Below are positions 54,656 to 64,000 of a stretch of DNA of 64,000 nucleotides, one piece after another (the stretch's first letter is position 1; each line of letters begins with the position of its first letter). The stretch is from contig OY744471.1 in the NCBI GenBank assembly GCA_963556145.1, positions 3,403,590 through 3,467,589 of the forward strand. The letters are read 5' to 3'. The notes beneath the pieces are model-generated. The model saw nothing but the letters and a program-made list of their open reading frames with translations, searched no databases and was not told the origin of the DNA. This DNA comes from Hygrocybe punicea. Lineage: Eukaryota; Basidiomycota; Agaricomycetes; Agaricales; Hygrophoraceae. The translations under genes were made by a program, and so were the position numbers.

Positions 54656-57600
54656 TAGTGTTGCCGTAGTTCGGTTCCGAACCTAGCCGAACCCGGTTCA
54701 AACCCCGAACCGAACCCTAAGTTCGGTCTAGGTTCAAGGGTTGATCAAACCGGACCGCTGGTTCAGTCCTGCGTTCAGTCAATGTATCTGCTGCACAAAC
54801 GGTTCCGGAGCCGTCTCAAACGCCAAACGTGGTATCTTTCTGTAATTCTGCGTGACCATTTTTTGAATTTTTTGCACCGGCCCTGAACTCAACGGTATAA
54901 AACCAGGTTTTTTTTGGTATCAAAGGACATCGGCAAAGGACATCGGCATGTCTCAAACACCTGAGCTTGAATTCGACCATTATTCTTCTGCTACCTCTAC
55001 CGGTCCTCTCCCGCATCGCCGCCTCCATCAGTTACGGAGTGAATCCATGATGGCTCATCCCTCTAGGTCCTTGCCGTCCTCACACACGCCTGCTCGCGTT
55101 GTGGCTGGGGTGCGACATAGTACTCGGATCGCATCGGCGAAGAGGAAAGCTTCGGCCTATGGTAATAACCGGGTGGTGAAAAAGATTAAGGTGGCGGCCC
55201 AGGCTCATGGCAAACAGGTTACAGTGATCAGCGACAGCGACAACAGCGACGGCAACGACGACGACGACGACGGTGAAAACGACGAGGGAGACGAGGCAAA
55301 TGAGGTCAGCGATTCTAGCGCCAATGAGCACCTGCGACAACTTGACGCATTGTCTGCGCAAGACAAGTCGGTAAGCTTGCGGTCTTTTTTATTGATATTT
55401 TATTGACCTAACTGTGTTACTGTAGAAGCGGACGCAGCGTCTGCGCAGCAAGGACAAACGTCGCGCTGACATTGACGCCGTTTTCACAAAGAAGATCAGC
55501 GATGAGGATGGGTTCACCGTCCTAGGGTATTGGTGCAACGTGTGCAGGTATGTTTCTATTGAATCTATCTAATCGCTCGACTGATATTGGCCTGCAGGGA
55601 AGACCCCACCATTTCGGACAAGAGGTCCCTGTTTAGTGCTTCGTGCAGCGTCTCGACTCTTCGTATGCACATCGCTCGTGAGGCTCATCGGCATTACACA
55701 AACTACCGCACTTTATGTGAGCGACAAGGGATTATGCCCCACCACCGGTGTGAGCCCGTTAGAAATCGCAATGAAACTGGTAGTGTGCAAAGTTCGCTGG
55801 ACAGCTTCGTGGTCCCAATCCCTACTGTTCCTAAATGGTCTAGAGAGGGTCTTCATGCCCACATCTGCGAGCTCATTATCTCAGATGACCAGGTAAGCTC
55901 ACTTTCAGTGAGCACAAAAACCGCTAGTTAACATTCAATTTGTAGGCCTTCCAGCTTGTCGAAAAAGACGCTTTTCGCGCTCTTCTCACCTACCAGCGTC
56001 CATCAATGGACCATCGTGACATCCCTCACCGCACGTCCATTACTGAGGAAATTGTTGCCAAGTCGATGAAAGTCCAGGGTCTTCTTCGAGAACAGTTAAA
56101 GCATAACGACAGTTTGATATCCTTCACCTTCGACGCCGGCACTTCTCGTGCATCAGACCCTTATCTCACTGTGACAGCGCATTGGATTGACAGTGATTGG
56201 ATTCTTCACGAAAATATCCTCGCCTTCACAGAGATTGTTGGATCGCATACGGGTGAGAACACTGGGCGTATCCTTATTGAGACATTCGAGGAGTATGGGA
56301 TCTTAAGCACGGAAAAGGTATGGGTTATCTGTGGAAAGTATATTTCCTACTAAATTTTATCAGCTTGGCTGGGGAGTCGCTGACAATGCCCCGGTGTGCG
56401 ACAAAGCCATCAAGCAAGTAGCTGCGCGTATCGACCCAGTAGGCAAGACGTGGATTCCAAAGGAGCGACGGGGCCGCTGCATGGAGCACTCTGTGCACTG
56501 CGCGACACGAGCCTTCATCGAAACCATCTCGCCAAGGCCTATCCATCTTGTCAAACGCGTGTTGGCAGCAGGGCAAGGAAGAAGGCGTACAACTATTGAA
56601 GATGTTGAGGATGAGGGCGAGCCGGATGATCCTGACACAGCAGCAATGATGGCGGAACTTGCAACGATGGATGATGATGACGTCGATACGGACTTCGATC
56701 CCAAAGACCTACTTGGCAAAATACTCGCGTTTGTAAATCAAGTCCGTGCTTCCCCGCAAGCGCGCAAGTACTTTCGCAAGCTTTGTGTCGAGGAAAATGT
56801 TAAACCATTGCAGCTTCTCAAATGGGTCCGAACTCGGTGGGCATCTCTTTATGATCTCATTGCAAGACTACTTGAAGTGCAGCCGGTAAGTCTATGCTCG
56901 TCTAATGTCTCACTATCTAGCTAATGAATATTTAGGCGTGTACCAAGTTCACGTTGCTCGCCGACAGCTCGATTGAGATACCCACCCTCACCGCAAACAA
57001 GACGTATGGGATGTTCAAATTGGACGCCAAAGAATGGGAATTATTAAAGCTTATTCGTGACTGTCTCAAGGTTTGTGATGGCGTTGTCAATTCTAACAAT
57101 CTAGTATTCATTAATTGCATACAGGAGCCTGCTACGGCCTGCCAATCCTTCTCCGCTGCAACTCGCCCAACCCTCCTTCGTGCTCTACCAGCTCTTGAAT
57201 TCATGCAGGAGAAGTGGGAAGCCATGTCGAAACTCAGGAAATATGCGCCCGTCGCAGATGGTCTGAAGTGTGGCCTTGAGAACCTTCGTAAGTGGTACAA
57301 GAACATGGACGACACTGACATCTACATGATCTCCGTAATCCTTGATCCTGGGATCAAGATGGAGTACTTCAAAGTGCATTGGGATGAAGACTATCTGGAG
57401 GAAGGCTTGGGTATTCTAAATAAGGTGGTATGTGCTTGACATTTATGTCGTTCGAGTTGTCTGAATCACTGCCTTAGTTTGACCGATACTATCGTCCTGA
57501 TGCCAATACCACCAGAGATCAAGATGCCACGCCGGCTGCTAATGCAGAGGATGGTTGTGATATGAGTTACAGCTCAGCCTGGATGCGTCATGCAGTCCAG

Positions 57601-58217
57601 GAGCGCGTCCGAGCTGAACGTGCTGGTGCCGATCCACGCCATGAATTAAAAGAATACCTCGCCAGCCCACTCGACATGGGGTGCAAAGACATCCTCAAGT
57701 GGTGGCAGGTTTGTTATTCCACCCATTGTTGTTCAGTGGCTCACGACGTAAGGCAGAATCATCAGGTTCAGTTTCCTACCCTTGCTAGAATGGCACGCGA
57801 CTATCTAGCCATTCCGGGGTCATCAGTAGCATCAGAACGCATCTTCTCAAGCATGCGCCACATTGGAACCGATTTCCGTAACCGACTATCGCCTCGTGTG
57901 TTTCAGGCTGTCCAGATCTTGAAGGCTGCCTACAAATCGGGTGCCATCTCGGCTGCTGCTGAAATTGCAACAATGGAGATGGATTTGAATGTCAATGCTA
58001 GCGATGTGTCTGCTATCTAACGCTGTAGTTTGTAATGCTCAATAAATTTGTGTGCCGAACCGTCGGGAACCGGGTTTGAACTGAAACCGAACCTGGTCAA
58101 ACGGTCTGATGCCGTTCGGGTTCCGGTTCTGATATTGCCTGAACCGGACCGTAAGTCCAGTTCAGGGTTCTTCCAAAAGGGGTTAGAACCGGACCGAACT
58201 GAACTTCGGCAACACTA
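54656..58217. mobile_element. Autonomous-looking hAT transposon, 3.56 kb
   Basis: Eight-base duplications GTGTGGGC flank it (54,648-54,655 and 58,218-58,225). The ends are inverted repeats starting TAGTGTTGCCG and agreeing over about 22 bp with two mismatches (gtagttcggttc against gaagttcagttc). Both subterminal regions are rich in gaaccgaac/ggttcggt words. A full transposase gene lies inside. The first ten bases are the same as those of the MED14-carrying element, but the inner motifs differ. Confidence 0.93.
54948..58020 (+). CDS. hAT transposase with BED-type finger
   Basis: The start is the ATG at 54,948 (MSQTPELEFDHYSSATSTGP). A Lys/Arg-rich segment and an acidic run (DSDNSDGNDDDDDGENDEGD) precede the BED-type finger. 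The finger has YWCNVC with a distant His pair in STLRMHIAREAHRHY, over about 55,540-55,700. The catalytic core includes LISFTFDAGTSRASDPYLTV (first Asp), GWGVADNAPVCDKAI (second Asp region) and LKWVRTRWASLYDLIARLLE. The C-terminal dimerisation block is FPTLARMARDYLAIPGSSVA followed by SERIFSSMRHIG. Six or so short introns, each with proper ends, keep one frame to the TAA at 58,020, and no stop or frame break was found. This copy could be active and is the only complete hAT source in the window. Confidence 0.9.
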
Positions 58218-58225
58218 GTGTGGGC

Positions 58226-59416
58226 TCTCATAGTCCATGAATAGGCTGGGTGGTTGGCATAGGTAAGTAGAATGGGACGATGTCGTGGGCAGTGTATAGA
58301 TAGTGTACCGAAGAGATGGAGGAAAACTGGGTCAAGGGAGAGCAGTGAGAAGCTGAAAAACAGAACTAAGGGAACAGAGAGAATATATACTGGGCGCCGG
58401 CATTGAGAGACCTCTTCGCATGAGCTCTGGGAAGCGGTTGCGAGGCCGCGGGGGGCCTCGCGAAGCTGCAAGGGCCGGGGGTGCGGAATGCAGGGGCCAC
58501 GAAGTAGCGGTGCGGCAAAGGGGGTGGGGCCTGGAAAGCGGTGGCCCAGGTGAGCTGGGTGCTCCAATGCATCAGGCGCGGGTGCGGCGAGCTACACGAG
58601 CGGGTGCGTGGCCGTTTACGCTGGAAAGCGGGGCCATTTATGCTGGGAAGTGGGGGCGCATGGCAACGACGCGGTATGCAGCTGGGGAGCCTAAAAAACA
58701 GTGGCGGGGTCTCGTTTGAGGTAATGAGAGGCGGCGTGGGGCTCTAGCACATGGAGCAAGGCTGCGGGGGTCCGGTGTAGCCGTACGGTACCGGGGATAA
58801 CGAGAATGCAGGGTTGCAACACGGTGACGTGGCGCAATGTGCTGGGACGTCCAAACATGGCGGGGCAGGTTCATTTGGGGCGACAAAGCGCAGCAGGGGG
58901 TTCCGGCAGGTGGAACGCGGGCACGGGGGGTCGAATGAGTTTGGGTTTGGGCTGGGGTACACGAAAAACGAGGGATCTGACAGTGGTGACGTGGCAGATC
59001 CGTGGGGTAACCAAAAGGGCCAGCGGCCACCGATTTGGGGCGGCGTAGGTGAGTGTGGAGCTCTGGTACGTCGAACAGGGGTCCGTGGGGTTGGATGAGC
59101 CTGCCCAGGGCTGGGAATCGTGAAATAAGACAAAAATGAAATGAAAAACGGGGGGTCGAAGGTGATGACGTGGCAAAACGCCGGTGGGTCTTGAGACGTC
59201 AAAAAACGGGGTCGATGGCGCTCTTGAGGTGACGTGGGGCATGGTGGGGCCGTACGACGTCGAACGACGGCGCGGGGGATGGTCCTGGGTCTGGGGTTGC
59301 GCAAGCGATGGGTGGTGAGGCCGAAAAGAGTCGTCTCGCGAGAAAAACCAGCAAGAAAGGTAAAAGGAGGGGAAAATCCAGAAAAAGAAAGGCATCAGAT
59401 CCTCTCATCACCACGA
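58226..59416. other. G-rich non-coding repeat region
   Basis: No gene is supported. The plus strand is markedly G-rich from about 58,400. Repeated words on the complementary strand (gccacgtca followed by cacc, about every 170-200 bp between 58,800 and 59,250) indicate diverged tandem units. A perfect hairpin gcgaggcc/ggcctcgc lies at about 58,440-58,461. Open frames on both strands reflect composition only. Confidence 0.5.
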
Positions 59417-59574
59417 TGGAGAGGTCCCGAGGGACCTCTCAGGGTGCTCATGCCAGAATCGCGTGGAACAGAGTCGATGTCGAAGGATGAGACTGTCTAC
59501 TACATCAGGACACCTACTGACTAAGGTCGATCGTGGGAACTGGGTCACGTGACAGCCCAGGCACATCTACTACA
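59417..59574. repeat. Second copy of the LTR 3' 158 bp
   Basis: It matches 54,299-54,456 with only about four differences, all transitions, and includes the same GAGAGGTCCC/GGGACCTCTC hairpin and the CTACA end. The upstream part of the LTR is not recognisable here. Confidence 0.9.
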
Positions 59575-62500
59575 CCACCATACCCAACATCGTCGGGTTC
59601 ATTTTTATTAGTCCATTTTCACTCCGTTCATCGCCAGATTTATCGTTATTTGTCCAGTTTTACACGGCGGCTTTACTTTTACTTACATTCCCTTCCTTTA
59701 CTATTATCCCTGACACTGATTATCCACAGTCACTTCTATGCTGACACCCCTTAGGTTTAGGATCTTTCTTTATTGTTCCAAAACCAACAAGAACCTGCAT
59801 CTACATCTGGAGCCCACCACGAGGATAATTCAGTGTCAAGACACATTCATTCCATAGCCCTACATTTCCTTTCATCATCTCGAAACAAGCCTTGCCGCAG
59901 CATTCTACACATCCAACATCCGTAACCCGACTTCTTTACATTCGACACCCAATGCTCCGACATCCAATCGCCAACTACCACACTATCATTTTGGTTTGAT
60001 TCTCATAATATTTTCTCTTCTTTGCCAACGACCATTGTTCAGTATCACTAACAACCTCGAACCTGCTCTTGTGCCGCCCGACCCAATGGCCATTTATCGC
60101 TTTAGGAAACTTGCACAGCCACAACCCGATACACCCTCATTTGTCGTCTCGACGTCTCGAACCTTGTCACATCCACCAACCACACTCGTTTTACAACCCC
60201 AACGTACTTGGAAACCCACGCCCCACCAATTCCACTCGAAAATCCGTGCCCGGAAAGCCCCAAAATGGCCCCAACAACTGCTGTGGTGAACGCGACCTGG
60301 GTAGGCGCAGATTCAGGGTGTGCGAGATTGTTGTCAGTGGGGTCAAAACCCAAGACTCTTCTTGTTTGTAACTATTTACAACAGCCACTACATACAAATG
60401 ATAGAACAAATAGAGAATATTGTAAAATGAGTGAATACGTACCCAGAGATATATAAGTCTCTACACCGCATCCAACAAGGACCGCCGTTTATGCGTAACA
60501 CACGACATGGAGACGAAATAAGCAACAATACAGATGGAAAACACACACCATGCAATGGGTTTAGCCTGTGCACCCCCAGGTACGCCCATCCTCGCCGTTT
60601 CCACCATTGCCAAGCAGGAAAAACGCGCAACACGTCATATGCCATTTTCGACATGTCTCAGCACTCTCACCCCCATTTGGCCACCCGTTCATGTCCACAG
60701 CCTCGCCGTTGCCCCCGGATACAGTCCTGGGCCATGCCCCATCGTCCGAGCACGCGCCGTCCCAACAAAACTACGTCAGCATTCAGCAAAACTCCGTTCT
60801 CGACCAGTCCCAGCGTGTCCACCCCCATTTTGTGCCCGATCACCCCGCACTCACGTCTACGGACTCACTCTTGTCCCTGGATACAAGCCCTGACACGGCC
60901 CCATTGTCTGAGCCCACGAAGTTGCCAGAAAACTACGTCAGCGCCCATTAAATCTCGTTCTCAATCGGTTTCAATGAGTTCACCCCCCGTTTCGTGTCCA
61001 AATTGCCCCCATTCGCATCTACAGACTCGCCGTCATCACCAGAGATGTGGACTGTGATACGACCCCACCGTCTGTGCCTACGCTGTCCCAAAAAACCGCC
61101 ACCATTGTTGGCTCCCCCTTGTCACCACGCATCCTACAACCACAGACCACATCCTACACACATGTACAGGTTCCCAGCACCCCCACAGCAGCCCTTACAA
61201 GCCGTTTTCGCTGTTATCGATACCACGCCATGCCACATCATCCATCCTCGTGCCCCCGACAAGTCGACATCCCCAGCCGCTCACGCCCTCGTTGGAATCC
61301 CCCGTCGCCTCGCACCGCTTCCCATAGCCCCATGACGCCAGTCGTGAGCCTGTACAAGCCGTCCCCATCGTAGTCGAGCCCTTAACGCCATGCCACGTCA
61401 TCCTTCTCGTCCCCGCCATACTCGACATCCCTGGCTGCTCACGCCTTCATTGGACCACCCACCACTTCATACAACCTCCCACAACCCCACAGCATCCCTC
61501 GTAAGTCCATACAAGCCACCCCTGCCGTTGTCGAGTCCCCAATGCCACGTCACGCGAACCCGTTTGGTACCCCCATCTACTCAACGCCCCTGGCCGCTCA
61601 CACCCTCGTTGGACCCACCGCTGCCTCGTACTGGATCCCAGGGCCACACAATGCCCCTCATAATGTCATACAAGTCGTCCCCGTCGAGTTCACGCCCCCA
61701 ACGTCATGTCATGCAACCGCGCCTCGTACCCCGCATTCCTCCATCCAGGACCAACGACCACCGCGTACAACCACTTCCACACCCACGTTCATGCCTCCGC
61801 ACCTTGACATGGCTCCCTACTGCCCCAAACACGTCCGCCCCCATCTCTCGTTGTCCCATGCAAGCAGCCACATCACCCCATCAACTCCCACTCTTGACCC
61901 CCACTTCCCATCCTTGTCCACTCCCCTTCGACCACCTACGCCCTCGACCAACCCCACGACATCCCTCAAGTCCCTTCGCAAGCCCAAACGAAGCCCCCGT
62001 TGGGTTACGCCCATGAAACCGTGACCACCGGCCGCCCAAACCCATTCCACAACCAGACGGACCATTGTCAAATCCCCACGCAACTATCCGCCATGAAAGC
62101 ATCATGAAGACACCACCCGTATCACCCCAATCCATCTCCCCGCCCACGCCATCCGCCCCCATCTCCAACATTGCCCTACACCATACCCCAGCCTCGATCA
62201 CCCGGCACCCGCTCCCCCGGCCTCCAGCACCCTCAAACGACCTCACACAACCACGATCCACGTCATGCAACACCACGTCCCTTCGTATCCACCCACATCA
62301 TCCACCTCCATTTCCCAACATCGCCCCATCCCGTACCACCGACCTCGACCACCCGTTACCCACTTCCCTCGACAACCCACAGCTTCGAACAACCCCACGC
62401 AACCATGATCCACACCTTGCAACCACGTTCCGTCTCATCCGCTCACGTCGTCCACCCCCGTCTCCCTACATTGCCCTATGCCATACCACCACACCCGAAA

Positions 62501-63969
62501 ACCCGTTTCAACCTACCCCCTACACCGGGTTCCAGATCCAGATCCACAACCTGCATCACAGCACCCGACTACGAACCCGGTTGCATTCCCAATGATTCTG
62601 TGGCATCCGCTTCCAGTTCCGGCTCAATTCGAGCATCTGCTTCCGGTTCCGGTTTCACATCCCATACCTGCCACCTTCGCACCCCTGTACCCACTCAACT
62701 TGACCCTACGAAAACCCCAACACCGTCCATTGGCATAAGAATTATATACATAGATAGATTAAATAAATACAAAGAAAGAAAAACGTCAGAGATAAAAGAA
62801 AGATAAAAAGAAATACACCCGTTCCCGACACCCGGCACCCGCATAATCCACCCGACGTACCCGACACACCCATTCACAAACCCACCGCACCCAACGTACC
62901 CGCTTATGAACCTGACATGTCGCTTCACTCGTTCCCCATGCACCTGACTCATCCGCTCCCCCACCAACATCGATCTCCACTTTCCGTGACCCACCCGATC
63001 CGCCACCGTTTCGACCCAGACACAACATTCCCTGTCTCGGCTTCGATTCCCAACCCACCTGACCTTATTTCTCAGCTCCATGGGGGAGAATGCTTCCCCA
63101 CGGGTCGAAGCTGGTGCTGAACCGCCCAGTATGAGGCTGATATCACATCTATTGATGATTGCCCCCATATTAGTATTGACATATCGAACCTCCGCTGCCG
63201 TCTATCAAACCTCCACCATCGTCTATCAAACCTCCGTTGTTGTCCATCGAACCTCCATCATATCGAACCTCCGTTGTCGTCATATCGAACCACTGCCGTC
63301 GTCATATCATGTTACTATTGTCATCGTATCTCTATGCCCACACCACCAAGCTTATTGTTTCTGCAGCCTATGCCACCGTTTCTGCCACCTGTTGACACAG
63401 CCACCAAAGCGGCCGACCCTAACCACACCTGCCTACATCGTCTTTGTCATCCGCTTTCATCTCATGTCGTTTCCACTTATTCCCTACGTGTTTCTGCTCA
63501 TGCCTTACTCGTCTCTGTCACCCGCCCCCAATCCCATGTCACATTTGATTATATCCTGACTTCATTTCTATTGCATCTTTTCTTTCCGACCCCGACATTT
63601 AATTGTTTTCTCATCTATTTTTGCATTTCCACTCTCTATTTGTCCCGTTTTTGTAGTTTTCCGCCTCTTGTTTCATTTCCGCTTAGTTATATGATTGTTA
63701 TATTTTCTTTTGCTTCAGTTCTACGTATATGTTTCATTTCCAGACACTGGCTTCACCAGTTTTTGTTCTCTACTCCCCGCTCTCGGCCTCCGACCATCCA
63801 TCGAGTTCCACTAGTCACCATCCGCTGTCCCCATTCACGTCATCCACATCCCGCCTCATCCTGTTGAACCTGATTCCACAACCACCACGTCGGCCTTATC
63901 GCACACATCCAAGTTCCAAGTCCACGTAGTATCGACCAAGGATGGTCTTTATTAAAAGTATCCTGGAGA
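59575..63969. other. Non-coding internal region of an LTR-type element, diverged tandem repeats
   Basis: The region is C-rich on the plus strand and composed of several families of decayed tandem units. Examples are three copies of a unit of about 165 bp at 60,660-61,090 (cacccccatttt...gccccat.gtc.gagc...aactacgtcagc) and four copies of about 157 bp at 61,180-61,740 (tacaagccg...gtcgag...ccatgccacgtca...gctcacgcc). About three copies of roughly 150 bp at 62,090-62,480 follow (ccatgatccac...ccaacatcgcccc). Near 63,190-63,300 there are short copies of tcgaacctcc. No protein domain was seen. A large retrotransposon derivative without genes is the simplest reading. Confidence 0.5.
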
Positions 63970-64000
63970 TGTAGAGACTCGATGTCCCTCTGAGTCCGTA
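63970..64000. repeat. Start of another LTR copy, cut by the window end
   Basis: The last 31 bp, beginning TGTAGAGACTCGATGTCCCT, match the first 31 bp of the LTR at 53,648 with one C/T difference at a CpG. Same orientation. Confidence 0.85.

Noticed and set aside
58366..59414. Overlapping 70-190-codon frames on both strands of the G-rich region
   Set aside because: These are open because of GC-rich, stop-poor repeats; none shows conserved motifs.
59996..63929. Many Pro/Ser/Thr-rich frames in the C-rich region
   Set aside because: Multiple phases are open simultaneously, with no domain and no consistent frame along the repeat units; composition alone explains them.
1..64000. CRISPR-like arrays
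   Set aside because: The regular 45-bp arrays have no unique spacers; the whole unit repeats, and the genome is eukaryotic.

Overview
This window reads as part of an agaricomycete (mushroom-forming basidiomycete) nuclear genome. Genes carry many short introns (about 45-60 nt, GT...YAG). Several families are typical of that group: DUF6698-type, NGN/KOW, Plavaka and KDZ transposases. No rRNA, tRNA or CRISPR was recognised. All gene models were read by eye from six-frame translation and splice signals. Exon ends are therefore approximate and family names rest on motif recall, not on searches.

Layout. (1) 0.5-11 kb is a compact cluster of mostly intact lineage-restricted genes: a DUF6698-type gene, a REB1-like Myb gene, an NGN/KOW (Spt5-like) gene, a small coiled-coil gene and three unknowns. 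(2) 11.2-15.4 kb is a near-intact Plavaka (CACTA-like) transposase gene. (3) 16-28.5 kb is a graveyard of host genes. It holds a coiled-coil gene fragment, a GH20 hexosaminidase pseudogene, an unidentified decayed locus, an internal piece of CAND1, a protein kinase with NFG instead of DFG, a Crinkler/RHS-like gene with a nonsense codon, and a KEI1-like gene with two frame breaks. (4) 28.6-33.8 kb has two long palindromes (568 and 821 bp) around a dead, TA-flanked IS630/Tc1-mariner-like element. (5) 33.7-64 kb is a nested transposon stack.

The stack can be ordered from interruptions and target-site duplications. A CACTA Tnp2 transposase gene (minus strand) is split by a 17,326-bp KDZ transposon (35,833-53,158; 7-bp duplication GTATGGG). 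The KDZ ends are inverted arrays of a 45-bp repeat, each unit holding a palindrome around GGATATATCC. The KDZ element carries a KDZ transposase, a zinc-finger gene and a divergent third gene. That third gene is interrupted by a 5,272-bp non-autonomous hAT-like element (8-bp duplication ACCAGGGC), which holds an almost full-length intron-containing copy of the Mediator subunit MED14. On the far side, an LTR cuts the 5' part of Tnp2. A second hAT, with an apparently intact transposase (54,656-58,217; 8-bp duplication GTGTGGGC), sits in the non-coding DNA beyond the LTR. The window ends in repeat-rich non-coding sequence and the first 31 bp of another LTR copy.

The most notable items are the giant KDZ element with its palindromic subterminal arrays, the Pack-hAT that moved MED14, and the recent-looking palindrome that carries an inverted copy of the Tnp2 3' end.
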